A stretch of 64,000 nt of DNA from JAVHYG01 sp040390025 (GCA_040390025.1 JAZJZD010000009.1:124001-188000), one strand, 5' to 3'. Positions 1 through 9,734 are shown, counted from the stretch's first letter. The notes: generated from the letters alone by a model not told the origin. Numbers and translations: made by a program.

Positions 1-2
1 GT

Positions 3-68
3 TGGCCCGGATCAATTACATGCGGAAAAAGTTATGAAGAAATTATTCCTGAACTAATAGTAGTATAA
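3..68 (+). CDS. 3' end of an upstream gene (partial, unidentified)
   Basis: Frame 3 is open from the window edge and ends in TAA one base before the ATG of the next gene. It encodes about 21 residues ending PGSITCGKSYEEIIPELIVV. The tight spacing matches the rest of this operon, where gaps are 2 to 6 bases, so this frame is preferred over frame 1, which stops at 57. The tail is too short to name a family. Confidence 0.4.
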   Translation, partial: WPGSITCGKSYEEIIPELIVV

Positions 69-69
69 A

Positions 70-1215
70 ATGAGTTGTATTATTTGTTATTCGTCTTTAA
101 ATAATGGCCTTATATATGAGAGTGAATATAATATGGCCATTTCTTCTTTAACTAATTTTTTTGAAGCAAAACTAGAGGTATATTTTTGCGATTTTTGTGG
201 TCATCTGCAAACTAAGAAAGTAAATAATTTAGAGGAATATTATAAGCATAGTTATAATATTTTAATTGACAGTGACGAAGAAGATCAACTTTATGTTGCC
301 AAGGATGGCACTACAAGCTTTCGCTTAGCTTATCAGGCCGATATTTTTTTAGAAAAAATAAAGCCTAAAAAAAATACAAGGCTATTAGATTATGGTTGCG
401 CTAAGGCAGCTACTTTAAAGAAAATTGTAAGGATTAGAAACGATATTATTCCGTTTTGTTATGATCTAAGTTATGCTTATCAAGCCTTTTGGAAAGGCTC
501 GATTCAAGAAAAAAATTGTTTTATAGGAAATATACCTAGCTATCTTAATGGTTCTTTTCATTATGTTACTTCATTCTTCTCGTTAGAACATACTGACGTC
601 CCTAGACAATTTATTCGAGATGTTTATCGGTTGTTAGATAATGATGGGATTTTTTTGTGTGTTGTCCCAAATATTTTTAAAAATTTTGCTGATTTATTAG
701 TTATTGATCACATTAGTCATTTTACTTCACTATCATTAAGCTACCTTTTTTATTTAGAAGGTTTTGAGATTTTAGATTATGACTCCTCTATATATAATTC
801 TGCTTTGGTTATTACAGCAAGGAAAAAGCCAAGAATATCTTTAAAACAGTCTACTACTGTTTTTGAATTAAAAAAAGAAATTATTGAAATTGTAGATTTT
901 TGGAAAAATTTCAATAAAAAAATAATATCTGTAAGTGATTTTTATGATGCAGAAAAGACTGCTATTTATGGCTCAGGTTTTTATGGGGCCTATTTAAGCT
1001 TATTTCTTCAAAAAAAACCTAGATATTTTTTAGATCAAAATCCAAGTCGACAAGGAAAATGTTTGTTTGATATTCCAATTATTTCTCCTAAAGACATGCC
1101 AGAAACTATCGAGACTATCTTTGTAGGCTTAAATCCTGTTAATGCTAAATCATCTATAGAGAAATCGAGTTTAGCCTTTCATGAAAACCTACATTTTATT
1201 TATATTGATCCATAA
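70..1215 (+). CDS. Class I SAM-dependent sugar C-methyltransferase-like protein
   Basis: This 381-residue protein has the three-part layout of sugar C-methyltransferases. An N-terminal zinc-type module has CxxC pairs near residues 3-6 and 39-42 (CIIC, CDFC). A Rossmann methyltransferase core carries the SAM motif LLDYGCAKA near residue 105, where the usual second Gly of GCG is Ala. A C-terminal nucleotide-binding-like domain contains AIYGSGFYGAYL and IFVGLNP. It probably methylates a nucleotide sugar for surface polysaccharide. It opens the visible part of a polysaccharide operon, 3 bases before the next methyltransferase. The general family is secure; the substrate is unknown. Confidence 0.8.
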   Translation: MSCIICYSSLNNGLIYESEYNMAISSLTNFFEAKLEVYFCDFCGHLQTKKVNNLEEYYKHSYNILIDSDEEDQLYVAKDGTTSFRLAYQADIFLEKIKPKKNTRLLDYGCAKAATLKKIVRIRNDIIPFCYDLSYAYQAFWKGSIQEKNCFIGNIPSYLNGSFHYVTSFFSLEHTDVPRQFIRDVYRLLDNDGIFLCVVPNIFKNFADLLVIDHISHFTSLSLSYLFYLEGFEILDYDSSIYNSALVITARKKPRISLKQSTTVFELKKEIIEIVDFWKNFNKKIISVSDFYDAEKTAIYGSGFYGAYLSLFLQKKPRYFLDQNPSRQGKCLFDIPIISPKDMPETIETIFVGLNPVNAKSSIEKSSLAFHENLHFIYIDP

Positions 1216-1218
1216 TTT

Positions 1219-1836
1219 ATGTCATTTATTACAAATCAATTAGCAAATCATTATAGAAAAACTTTTTATGAGCATGGGCCAACTCCAAAAGGTGTAGATT
1301 GGAAAGATTATGAAACGTCTTTGATTAGATATAATCAAATGTTCAAATTATTTTTAAATACTCATACGAAAATTGAAGTTTTAGATTTAGGTTGTGGTTA
1401 TGGTGCTTTTCTTGAATTTTTAAAGATTAAAAAAATAAAATTTAATTATTTTGGAATTGATGTAGTAGCTCAGATGATTGATTATGCTAAGAAAAAATAT
1501 AGTGAAAAAGAATTTAAATGTATTGATATATTCGATATGCCTTTAAATAAAAAATTTGATTATATTGTGTGTAACGGAATTTTAACTCAAAAACTTGATG
1601 TACGATTAAATGATATGAATTTTTTTTTAAAAAAAATCATTAGACGCATGTTTAATTTATCGACTATTGGAATTTGTTTTAATGTAATGAGTACACATGT
1701 TAATTTTTTTTCACCTAACTTATATTATAAAAGTCCATCCGAGATGTTGTTTTATTGTTTATCTGAAATAACTAGTAAGGTTAGAATAGATCATTCGTAT
1801 GGTTTATATGAATATTCAGTTTATTTATATAAATGA
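1219..1836 (+). CDS. Class I SAM-dependent methyltransferase
   Basis: This 205-residue protein has a clear SAM-binding motif I (VLDLGCGYGAFLEFL, around residues 54-68) and an acidic residue after strand 2 (YFGIDVVAQMIDYAKKKY). The sequence FDYIVCNGIL is typical of motif post-II. It is a single-domain methyltransferase without the zinc and C-terminal modules of its upstream neighbour. It sits 3 bases after that gene and 6 before the next, so it is almost certainly co-transcribed in the polysaccharide operon. The substrate cannot be read from the sequence. Confidence 0.8.
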   Translation: MSFITNQLANHYRKTFYEHGPTPKGVDWKDYETSLIRYNQMFKLFLNTHTKIEVLDLGCGYGAFLEFLKIKKIKFNYFGIDVVAQMIDYAKKKYSEKEFKCIDIFDMPLNKKFDYIVCNGILTQKLDVRLNDMNFFLKKIIRRMFNLSTIGICFNVMSTHVNFFSPNLYYKSPSEMLFYCLSEITSKVRIDHSYGLYEYSVYLYK

Positions 1837-1842
1837 TAATTT

Positions 1843-2508
1843 ATGGATAGTAATATACTCGGAGTTATTGCAAGTTCCGGTGGAGGCGTTATTTTTGAGA
1901 TTCTTCCATTTCTTAGAAGAAAGAAAATAGATTTAAAAATAATTACTGATAGATCATGTGAAATTGAATCTAAATGCATTATGGAGAATATTGAATTTAA
2001 CAGAATAGTATATAAAGATAAAAATTTATTTTCTAAAGAAGCTAATTTATTCTTTAAGAGTAAGGGGGTAATGCGATTAGTATTACTTTTTTTTACAAGG
2101 TTAATTGCTGAAGAAATTTATGGGAACTTTTTTACTTTCAACATACATCCTTCTTTTTTGCCTTTGTTTGCTGGTTTTGGGGCGCTTAAAAAAGTTTCAA
2201 ATTCGGATGTGAAATTATTGGGTGCTTCAGTTCATAGAGTAAATGAAAATTTAGATAAAGGCCCTATCTTTGCTCAAATTATGAACTCGTTTACAAAGGA
2301 TAAAATAGAGTTTATTTCTTTTATGCAAAAAGTTTATCTTGCTCTAGCTGTTATAGATGCTTACATTTATTATCCAGAAAAATTAAAAAAACCTCTGGAT
2401 TTAACAACGTATTATATTAATGCAAGCTTTAAGCTTAGTTATGAAGCAGAGTCTTTTTTTAGAGAAATTGAGATGAGGTATGCGACTAAAATTTTGGCGA
2501 GAAGCTAA
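1843..2508 (+). CDS. Formyltransferase family protein, probably acting on an amino sugar
   Basis: This 221-residue protein resembles the formyltransferase fold of PurN and the sugar N-formyltransferases. It has an N-terminal Rossmann-like strand with ASSGGG, the catalytic block FNIHPSFLPLFAGFGAL (Asn and His of the N-H-D triad), and SVHRVNENLDKGPIFAQ, which supplies the Asp before a GPI turn. In this operon, next to a sugar aminotransferase, the likely role is N-formylation of an amino sugar with a folate donor. A purine role is less likely because the sequence is divergent and the neighbours are sugar genes. Confidence 0.7.
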   Translation: MDSNILGVIASSGGGVIFEILPFLRRKKIDLKIITDRSCEIESKCIMENIEFNRIVYKDKNLFSKEANLFFKSKGVMRLVLLFFTRLIAEEIYGNFFTFNIHPSFLPLFAGFGALKKVSNSDVKLLGASVHRVNENLDKGPIFAQIMNSFTKDKIEFISFMQKVYLALAVIDAYIYYPEKLKKPLDLTTYYINASFKLSYEAESFFREIEMRYATKILARS

Positions 2509-2511
2509 TAG

Positions 2512-3231
2512 ATGAGAATTGTCATTAGTCAACCAATGTATTTACCCTGGATTGGTCTATTTAATCAGTTAAAACATGCTCAGGTATTTGTTCATCTCGA
2601 TGATGTTAATATCCCACAAGGTCGTTCTTTTATAACAAGAGTGCAGCTTAAGGGAAAAAATAGTTTACATTGGTTAACTGTCCCCGTAGTTCGCTCGTCA
2701 AGAAATAAAATTTGTGACGTTCTAATTGATGATAGTAAAAATTGGCGTGAATCACATTTTAATAAGATAATTTGTAGTTTAAATTCCTCCGATTATTTTG
2801 CAGAGATGCTCAGCTTAGTAAAAAGTATTATTTTTTTTAAAACGAGTAAATTATCTGAATTAAATATTTATGGAATTGAAAAAATAGCTAAATATTTAGG
2901 TTTGGAGTGTAAATTTATTTTAGCATCACAACTTAACATAAATAAAAAGTCGAGTGAAAAAATTTTATCTATTTTAAAGTTACTTAGAGGCGATTGCTAT
3001 ATTACTGGTCATGGAGCAAGGCATTATTTAGATTATGTTTTACTGGAGAAGGAAAAAATATCAGTTAAATATATTGATTATAAAATTTTAGCTTATAAGC
3101 AAAACTTTGGTAGCTTTTTAGAATATGTAAGTATTATAGATGCTATTTCTCATAGAGGTAAAAATGTCAATAACCACATGCTTTCTAACCTAGTTGATTG
3201 GAGAGATTTTCTTAATGAAAGAAGACATTGA
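2512..3231 (+). CDS. WbqC-like family protein
   Basis: This 239-residue protein begins with the signature of the WbqC-like family: SQPMYLPWIGLFNQL, then VFVHLDDVNIPQGRSFITR and HWLTVPV. Family members occur in O-antigen and capsule clusters and are thought to take part in sugar or acyl modification, but the reaction is not established. The gene starts 3 bases after the formyltransferase. Its 3' end overlaps the next start by 17 bases, showing translational coupling in the polysaccharide operon. Confidence 0.8.
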   Translation: MRIVISQPMYLPWIGLFNQLKHAQVFVHLDDVNIPQGRSFITRVQLKGKNSLHWLTVPVVRSSRNKICDVLIDDSKNWRESHFNKIICSLNSSDYFAEMLSLVKSIIFFKTSKLSELNIYGIEKIAKYLGLECKFILASQLNINKKSSEKILSILKLLRGDCYITGHGARHYLDYVLLEKEKISVKYIDYKILAYKQNFGSFLEYVSIIDAISHRGKNVNNHMLSNLVDWRDFLNERRH

Positions 3232-3949
3232 TTTTATAGAAGAAAGAAAAAAAAAATTAAACTTTATAAAAGAGCATTCAGATTTATTTAAGTCAGGTAT
3301 TAGCTTTGTTAGGGATGCAGGGTATGTAAATTACTCCTATAATTTTGATTGGTTAGGACTTCCTATTATTCAATTTCCGCAAGATATCGTTGCGATTCAA
3401 GAGATTATATGGCGGACTAAGCCTGACATTATTATTGAAACCGGCGTAGCACGAGGTGGATCTTTACTTTTAAGTGCTTCTATATTGCATCTTTTAAATG
3501 GTTCTGGAAAAGTTATTGGTATTGATATTGATATAAGAGAACATAATAGAAAAGCTATTGAAAATCATCCTTTAGCTTTTAGGATCCATTTAATAGAAGG
3601 TTCTTCTATAGAAGAAGCTACTATTAATAAATTAGTTTCTTTTATTCACCCGATGGATACGGTGATGGTTATTTTAGATTCTAACCATACCTATTCCCAT
3701 GTATTCAAAGAATTAGAACTCTACAGTCCTTTTGTTAGTGTAGGAAAATACATGCTAGTTATGGACACTGTCATTGAATACATGCCAAACGATTATTTTC
3801 CCAATCGGCCTTGGGGAAAGGGAAATAATCCCATGTGTGCTGTACACGATTTTATTAAAACCAATAGCCGTTTTGTTATTGATGAAACTATTCCTAACAA
3901 GCTATTAATAACTGTCGCAGAAGATGGTTATTTAAAGTGTGTTAAATAA
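3215..3949 (+). CDS. CmcI / rhamnosyl O-methyltransferase-like protein
   Basis: The 244-residue protein matches the cephalosporin hydroxylase (CmcI) family, SAM-dependent enzymes that include polysaccharide O-methyltransferases. Visible signatures are IIIETGVARGGSLLLSAS (SAM site), VIGIDIDIR, LIEGSS and MVILDSNHTYSHVFKEL. I chose the ATG at 3215 over the TTG at 3194 because GGAGAG lies about 9 bases upstream. It overlaps the WbqC-like gene by 17 bases and ends 2 bases before the aminotransferase. A role in O-methylating a glycan sugar is inferred from context. Confidence 0.75.
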   Translation: MKEDIDFIEERKKKLNFIKEHSDLFKSGISFVRDAGYVNYSYNFDWLGLPIIQFPQDIVAIQEIIWRTKPDIIIETGVARGGSLLLSASILHLLNGSGKVIGIDIDIREHNRKAIENHPLAFRIHLIEGSSIEEATINKLVSFIHPMDTVMVILDSNHTYSHVFKELELYSPFVSVGKYMLVMDTVIEYMPNDYFPNRPWGKGNNPMCAVHDFIKTNSRFVIDETIPNKLLITVAEDGYLKCVK

Positions 3950-3951
3950 AA

Positions 3952-5088
3952 ATGATTCCTGTAGCGGGCCCTTGGATAACCGAGAAAGAAATTGCTTATG
4001 TTACCGATGCGGTGACACATGCTTGGTATGATAGGGCTAATGAGTATATCGATCGGTTTGAAAATGCTTTTAAAAGCTATCTTGAGCGAAAATACGCAAT
4101 CAGTTTACCTAGTTGTACTTCAGCCTTGCATTTAAGCCTATTAGCTTTAGGTGTAGGTGTTGGCGATGAAATAATTGTACCGGATGCAACTTGGATTGCT
4201 TCGGCTGCTCCTATTAGCTACGTAGGCGCAACCCCTGTTTTTGTTGATATCGACCCAAAAACCTGGTGTTTGTCAGCAGAAACGGTAGTACCCTATATTA
4301 CAAAAAACACAAAAGCTATTATTGCTGTTAATCTGTATGGGCATATGCCTGACTATGATTCTTTACTAGAATTAGCAACAGCCCAGCATATTCCACTTAT
4401 TGAAGATGCGGCTCAGTCTATTGGGTCTTCTTATAAGGGGCTTTTAGCAGGAAGTTTTGGTATCACGAGTTGCTTTAGCTTTCATGGTTCTAAAACATTG
4501 GTCACAGGAGAAGGAGGTATGTTAGTGACTAATGATAAGAAAATATATGATAGATGTATGATTTTACGTGATCATGGGCGATTGCCTGGCGATACCTTAT
4601 TCCAAAATATTGAAGTGGGACATAAATACAAGATGTCTTCGTTGCAAGCGGCTTTAGGGTTAGCGCAATTAGAGAGAATTGATGAATTAATCAATAAAAA
4701 AAGAGAGATCTTTCATGGATATAGTACCGCTTTAGAAAAAATAAATGGAGTTACTTTAAACCCTCAACATAGTGCTATAAAAAATAGCTATTGGATGACA
4801 ACTGCAGTTTTCGATCATAACGTTTCAAATTCAAAAGTTCAGATTATAGAAAACTTACGAAAAAATAAAATTTCTTCACGCCCTTTTTTTGAGCCCTTAA
4901 GTGCATTAAAATCGTATAAAAATAGTTTTGACCAAAGGCGTGCGAGTATAAGTAATAAAAATGCTTATCATATTGCAAAAAAAGCTATTAATTTACCGAG
5001 TAGTATGAATTTAAAACAAAGTGAAATTTTATATATTACAGAAATTTTAAAGAAGTTATTACAACCTAAAATGACATACATGCTGTAA
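3952..5088 (+). CDS. DegT/DnrJ/EryC1/StrS-type PLP sugar aminotransferase
   Basis: This 378-residue protein is a fold-type I PLP enzyme of the nucleotide-sugar aminotransferase family, like perosamine synthase. It contains LPSCTSALHLSLLALG (phosphate-binding), VNLYGHMPDYD, LIEDAAQSIGSSYKG (Asp for the pyridine nitrogen) and SFHGSKTLVTGEGG, whose Lys forms the Schiff base with PLP. GHKYKMSSLQAALGLAQL is also characteristic. It would convert a 4-keto sugar nucleotide to the amino sugar, a plausible substrate for the formyltransferase-like protein upstream. It starts 2 bases after the CmcI-like gene. Confidence 0.88.
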   Translation: MIPVAGPWITEKEIAYVTDAVTHAWYDRANEYIDRFENAFKSYLERKYAISLPSCTSALHLSLLALGVGVGDEIIVPDATWIASAAPISYVGATPVFVDIDPKTWCLSAETVVPYITKNTKAIIAVNLYGHMPDYDSLLELATAQHIPLIEDAAQSIGSSYKGLLAGSFGITSCFSFHGSKTLVTGEGGMLVTNDKKIYDRCMILRDHGRLPGDTLFQNIEVGHKYKMSSLQAALGLAQLERIDELINKKREIFHGYSTALEKINGVTLNPQHSAIKNSYWMTTAVFDHNVSNSKVQIIENLRKNKISSRPFFEPLSALKSYKNSFDQRRASISNKNAYHIAKKAINLPSSMNLKQSEILYITEILKKLLQPKMTYML

Positions 5089-5111
5089 CGTTTTTTGTAA
5101 AAGGATTTCCT

Positions 5112-6310
5112 ATGTCGAGTCGTCCCTTTTTTTCTGTTGTTATTCCGACTAGAAACCGCTGCGATATGTTACGACTTGCTATTTCTAGCCTTATTAAACA
5201 AAAATTTAAGAATTTTGAGATTATTGTCTCCGACAATAGTGATAATAAGCAGCAAGCGATTAATTTTAGCTACATAGAACGTTTAAACCTAAAAAATTTA
5301 ACCTATATAAAGCCGAATGAAATTTTGACTATGCATGACAATTGGGAGTTTGCTTTAACGCATGCAACCGGATTATACGTAGGGTTTTTAATCGACAAAA
5401 CAATGTTTCGTAAAGCTGCTCTTAAGGAAGTTTTCTATTTATTAAATCAAGATCTTTCTATCGATATTGTAAATTATTTAAATGGTGGAATTGAGTATTA
5501 TCCAGGAAAATTATTTCAATATAAATTTCAAGGTCCCGTAGTGAGGGATAAAAATGCTAGCCACTATTTTTATCCAAAAAAAGAATTAGAAAGACGGTTT
5601 AGTTTAAAGACAAGTATCCGGGAAGAAGGAGATGCCTATGTATTAGGTAAAATATGTTTTGGTTTTTATAGCAATCGCTTAATTAACAAAATAAAGTCTT
5701 TGCATGGCCGTATGTTTTTTCCGACTTCTTGTGATTATACTTCTTGTGTTTTGGCATTAGCTTATGCGAGTAGGGCAATTTTTTTAAAAAAAATATTACT
5801 CTATTCTATCAATAATTTTTCAGGAAATGGGTTTTTATCACAAAATAAAAAAGGACATGCTTTGAATTTTGTAAAAAGCTATGACCCTACGTTAAATAGT
5901 TTAAGTAATTTACCGATTCCTCAACTTTATAGTTCTTTGCATAACTTTTGTGTGGCTGATTATACGATTTTAAATCGTTTAAAAGTAGTCGACTATGAAA
6001 TTAATAAGGAAAACTTTATCCGCTTNNNNNNNNNNTGTGCCAGAAAGATTTGCAATGCTTTCCTTTCTCCTCAAATGAGGAATATCATCAGCAAAAAGAA
6101 TTATTGTTGAATTATGCTAAGGAAAACGATATGCAAGAAAATATTTTTCCGCTACTTGATTTAGAGGATAAGCCATTAGCTAAAATAAGTTTAACCAAGA
6201 AAATCTCTGATTTTTTACGCAAAAAATCAACATGGAAGGAAAAAATACTCTTTATTTTAAAAAAAATTATTTTTTATATTAAACCCAAGTGGTTTATAGA
6301 AATTGATTAA
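5112..6310 (+). CDS. Family 2 glycosyltransferase, interrupted by an assembly gap
   Basis: The N-terminus is a GT-A glycosyltransferase: FFSVVIPTRNRCDMLRLAISSL, then EIIVSDNSDN and GLYVGFLIDK. Ten Ns at 6026-6035 hide part of the gene. The pre-gap frame read through the Ns gives a false end at 6110. After the gap a different frame is open to TAA at 6308-6310, with sensible residues (QCFPFSSNEEYHQQKELLLN and a basic, hydrophobic tail), so the two parts are best read as one gene across a gap of unknown length. AAGGA at 5100-5104 fits the ATG. The stop interlocks with the purA stop on the other strand by 4 bases. Confidence 0.75.
6026..6035. other. Assembly gap (10 N)
   Basis: Ten unknown bases lie within the glycosyltransferase gene. 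The reading frame changes across them, so the true length is not 10 modulo 3 as drawn, or bases are missing at the edges. Confidence 0.97.
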
Positions 6311-7596
6311 AATATTTTTTCTAAAACAATCGTCTCTTCTCTATCTGCTCCTGTGGAAATAATACTGATAGGAACGCCAGCTAGTTCCTCAATACGACGC
6401 AAATAGCGTTGTGCATTGCTTGGCAATTGCGAAAATTCTTTAATAGGCGTTGTTGACGTTTTCCAGCCCGGATGCTCTTCATACACCGGAACACAGTTTT
6501 CTAAATCCTCAGGATTTAAGGGCAAATCATTTAGTATTTGTTCTCCCAATTTATAAGCGGTACAAATCTTAATGTTTTCCATTTCATCTAAGACATCTAA
6601 TTTGGTAATACATAAGCTAGAAACGGTATTAAGTTGTACTGAACGACGCAATAAGACACTATCGAGCCAACCACAACGGCGTGGACGCTTCGTAACACTG
6701 CCGTATTCATTGCCAAGTGTTCGTAACATTTCTCCATCTTTATCAAGTAGCTCGGTTGGAAAGACGCCACTACCAACACGTGTGCTGTACGCTTTGCTAA
6801 TCCCTAAGACATAATTAAAGTGGCGTATACCCAGTCCACTGCCAGTTGCAGCGGCGCCGGCGATAGTATTAGAGGAGGTTACAAAAGGATAAGTGCCTTG
6901 GTCTATATCTAAGAATGTGCCTTGTGCACCTTCGAACAACAGCGGTTTCTTTTCGCGATTATATTTTGCCAAAAGGGCAGGGATATCAGTAATTAATGGA
7001 ATGAGATTTTCAGTTATTTTAAGTAGTGAGGCGAGCGTTTGTTCATAATCTATCGTGTCTGCCTGATAATAATGTTGTAGTAGAAAATTGTGATAATCTA
7101 GCAGCGTTTTCAACTTTTTGGCAAACTGTTCAGGATTGAAAAAATCACAGATGCGTAAACCACGTCGTGCAACTTTATCTTCATAGGCCGGCCCTATACC
7201 GCGCTTCGTTGTTCCAATCGCATTTTTAGCTGTTTTTTCGCGTGCTTCATCAAGCGCAATGTGGGAAGGTAAAATAATAGGACAAGTAGCGCTAATGCGT
7301 AGCCGTTCACGGGCAGGAATACCTTTATTTTCTAATTCAGCTATTTCGTTAAGTAATGCTTCGGGTGAAATAACAACGCCATTTCCAATTAAGCATTCTA
7401 TCCCTTCATTTAAAATCCCTGAGGGGATTAAACGCAAGATAGTTTTTTTTCCTTGGATAACTAAAGTATGACCTGCATTGTGACCACCTTGAAAGCGCAC
7501 TACGGCTTTTACATGCTGTGTTGTTAATAAATCAACAATCTTTCCTTTGCCTTCGTCACCCCATTGGCAACCAATAATAATTACTGTTTTTGTCAT
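6307..7596 (-). CDS. purA: Adenylosuccinate synthetase
   Basis: This 429-residue protein is full length for PurA, which joins IMP and aspartate using GTP in the first committed step of AMP synthesis. The N-terminus has IIIGCQWGDEGKGK with the catalytic Asp at 14, followed by FQGGHNAGHT with the catalytic His. GTTKRGIGPAYEDK, LLFEGAQGTFLDIDQGTYP and STRVGSGVFPTEL are family signatures. It lies downstream of hflC in the order hflX-hflK-hflC-purA that is common in gammaproteobacteria, with about 40 bases between. Its stop codon overlaps the stop of the convergent glycosyltransferase. Confidence 0.97.
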   Translation of the reverse strand: MTKTVIIIGCQWGDEGKGKIVDLLTTQHVKAVVRFQGGHNAGHTLVIQGKKTILRLIPSGILNEGIECLIGNGVVISPEALLNEIAELENKGIPARERLRISATCPIILPSHIALDEAREKTAKNAIGTTKRGIGPAYEDKVARRGLRICDFFNPEQFAKKLKTLLDYHNFLLQHYYQADTIDYEQTLASLLKITENLIPLITDIPALLAKYNREKKPLLFEGAQGTFLDIDQGTYPFVTSSNTIAGAAATGSGLGIRHFNYVLGISKAYSTRVGSGVFPTELLDKDGEMLRTLGNEYGSVTKRPRRCGWLDSVLLRRSVQLNTVSSLCITKLDVLDEMENIKICTAYKLGEQILNDLPLNPEDLENCVPVYEEHPGWKTSTTPIKEFSQLPSNAQRYLRRIEELAGVPISIISTGADREETIVLEKIF

Positions 7597-7635
7597 GATT
7601 TAAATCTCAGTAGAATTTTTTTCAAACTTTTCGTT

Positions 7636-8559
7636 TTAACCTAAGTCTTTAGGATACTTTGTTGGAAATCCTTTTGTTGGACTAAAAAAACCATCTTGCG
7701 TATTTAATACCAGAAAATTATTGCTTGGCGATGATTGCATAAACCCTTTTCGATAGGTTTCTAAATTAAGATAGAAGGCAGCAAATTGAAGATTTTTGTG
7801 ATAGGCATCATTATAAATTTTAGCAGCGATAGCATCACCTTCACCGCGTATAATAGCGGCTTCTTCTTTTGTTTTTGCAAGGAAAAGGGAAGCTTGATTA
7901 TCTGCGTTGGCACGGATATTTTCCGCATTGGCCTTGCCGATAGCACGTTGTTGTAAGGCAATGAGTGCCTGTTCAGCACGCTTACTTTTTAATAGGGCTG
8001 TATCGGTTTCAGTCGGAAAATCCATGGATTGAATACCTATATCAACAAGTGTTATACCGAGCGCTTTGCTTTGAGTATTTATTTGCATTAATAATGAGTT
8101 AAGAGTAGAGGGTTGTTTGTTGTTGATGATGTTGTTTAAAGTGTTATGTGTGTATTCGTTTTGCAAAAAGGTATTGATTTCTTGCGCGAACTGTTGCTGG
8201 GTTCGTGCTACATCGTTATTAGTCTGTGAATAATATAATAGTGGATTAGTAACTTGCCACTTTACATAATAATCTACAATAAGCTGATGCCCATCAGCGG
8301 TTAAAATATTTAATTTTTTTGCAGAGAAGGTTTGTATCTGCCTGTTAATGGGTATGGACTGAACAAAAAAAGGCATTTTAAAATGTAAACCAGGTCCTTG
8401 CAGTAGATAAGGACTTTGTGAGTTTGTTTTCTCTAAGCCACTAGAATGTACTAATAAGGCTACCTGACCTTCAGATACGGTATACATGCCGTTATATACA
8501 ATAAATAAAGCGCAAAGCAAAAAACCGATAATAATTATTTTATTTTTACTAAAACTCAT
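7636..8559 (-). CDS. hflC: HflC, modulator of the FtsH protease
   Basis: This 307-residue band-7/SPFH protein has an N-terminal membrane anchor (IIIIGFLLCALFIVYNGMYTV). The SPFH core includes GPGLHFKMPFFVQSIPINRQIQTF and a region rich in Ala, Glu and Gln (KRAEQALIALQQRAIGKANAE). With HflK it forms a membrane complex, facing the periplasm, that regulates FtsH. Its ATG overlaps the hflK stop (ATGA), the usual coupled arrangement. Length and motifs are typical. Confidence 0.95.
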   Translation of the reverse strand: MSFSKNKIIIIGFLLCALFIVYNGMYTVSEGQVALLVHSSGLEKTNSQSPYLLQGPGLHFKMPFFVQSIPINRQIQTFSAKKLNILTADGHQLIVDYYVKWQVTNPLLYYSQTNNDVARTQQQFAQEINTFLQNEYTHNTLNNIINNKQPSTLNSLLMQINTQSKALGITLVDIGIQSMDFPTETDTALLKSKRAEQALIALQQRAIGKANAENIRANADNQASLFLAKTKEEAAIIRGEGDAIAAKIYNDAYHKNLQFAAFYLNLETYRKGFMQSSPSNNFLVLNTQDGFFSPTKGFPTKYPKDLG

Positions 8560-9734
8560 TCATAGCCCCCGCTAATACCATAACTACTAGATACTTTATT
8601 GTCAGTTTTTGCTGAAGTTGTTATACCCGGCGAGGGTGAATTTGTCTCGGTAGGAGAAGTTTTTATAGAACTTTGATTCGTTATTTTCTCCGGATTCTGT
8701 ATAGCTGGTTTGTCAATGTTTAAATAAAGTGAAGTATTAGCCGAATTATCGACCAGCATTTTGTTGCTATGTGTCATCATTGCTTGCATCGCTTCTAGGT
8801 AAAGTCGTTTTCGTGTTAATTCAGGAGATGCTTCGTAAGTAGGTAACAAAGCTAAAAAGCGTGCAGTTTCTGCTTTTGCATTGAGTATGACCTGTTGTTG
8901 ATAACTTTTTGCATCGGCTATTAGAAGTTTAGCTTGGCTTTTGGTTTTAGGTTCGATTTGCATCGCATAGACATCCGCTTGATTTTCAAGCTGCTTTTTT
9001 TCTGCTTCTGCGCGAGTAACATCTTCAAATGAAGCTTTTAGTTCTTCTGGAACTTGAATGGGTTGTAGTTCGATGTCACTTATCGCTAAGCCAGTCGCAT
9101 AGTTAGCAAGCAATTTATTGATTTTAGTTTGTAAGATTTGCTGTGAAGAGGAAAAATTAACGTTTAAAAGCTGTTCTAAAGATAATTGACTGAGTGTTTG
9201 GTTCACGGCGCTTGCAATCGCTTCTCGTAAGCTTTGTAAGGGCTGTGTAGAAAAAAGAAACTGGCGTGCATTTACAACCGTATAATGTAGCGTTGTTACA
9301 ACAGATACTTTGTTTTCATCGCGTGTTATTAAATTAATTTGAGAAGAGTAAGGGATATTGTTTTCTGAAATAATATAACGCGTTTCTATGGGTCTAAATA
9401 TCCAGTGGTGTCCTGCAGGGAGAGTTGCGCTATATTTTCCAAACCGAGTAATAACGGCTTGTTCTGAGGTATCGACAGTAAAAAAACCAGAAGATAACCA
9501 AGCCAGTAAGAGAAAGCTAAAAACTAATCCCACGGTTTTTGTATTCAGCTGGATCGGTAAAAGAGTTTTTGTAATGCTAGCTGAGTTTTTATTCAATGAT
9601 TTTAATTTAAATAAAGCTGTAATTTTTTTACGTAATTCGCGTAAAAATGCTTCTAGATCAGGGGGGGTCTGTTTGGGTCGACCGGTCCACGGATCTTTGT
9701 TGTTGCTCGAATTACCCGGTTCTTTCCACGGCAT
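8556..9734 (-). CDS. hflK: HflK, modulator of the FtsH protease
   Basis: The 392-residue protein starts with the HflK-typical Gly/Pro/Asn-rich cytoplasmic head (MPWKEPGNSSNNKDPW). One membrane segment follows near residues 70-90 (TVGLVFSFLLLAWLSSGFF). The SPFH domain includes SEQAVITRFGKYSATLPAGHHW. The Ser/Thr-rich tail is variable in the family. It is coupled to hflC by a 4-base overlap and is separated from hflX by about 440 bases of repeats, which is unusual because these genes are normally adjacent. Confidence 0.95.
   Translation of the reverse strand: MPWKEPGNSSNNKDPWTGRPKQTPPDLEAFLRELRKKITALFKLKSLNKNSASITKTLLPIQLNTKTVGLVFSFLLLAWLSSGFFTVDTSEQAVITRFGKYSATLPAGHHWIFRPIETRYIISENNIPYSSQINLITRDENKVSVVTTLHYTVVNARQFLFSTQPLQSLREAIASAVNQTLSQLSLEQLLNVNFSSSQQILQTKINKLLANYATGLAISDIELQPIQVPEELKASFEDVTRAEAEKKQLENQADVYAMQIEPKTKSQAKLLIADAKSYQQQVILNAKAETARFLALLPTYEASPELTRKRLYLEAMQAMMTHSNKMLVDNSANTSLYLNIDKPAIQNPEKITNQSSIKTSPTETNSPSPGITTSAKTDNKVSSSYGISGGYE

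Noticed and set aside
6572..6814. ORFs overlapping purA and other core genes on the opposite strand
   Set aside because: They are shadows of strongly conserved coding sequence.
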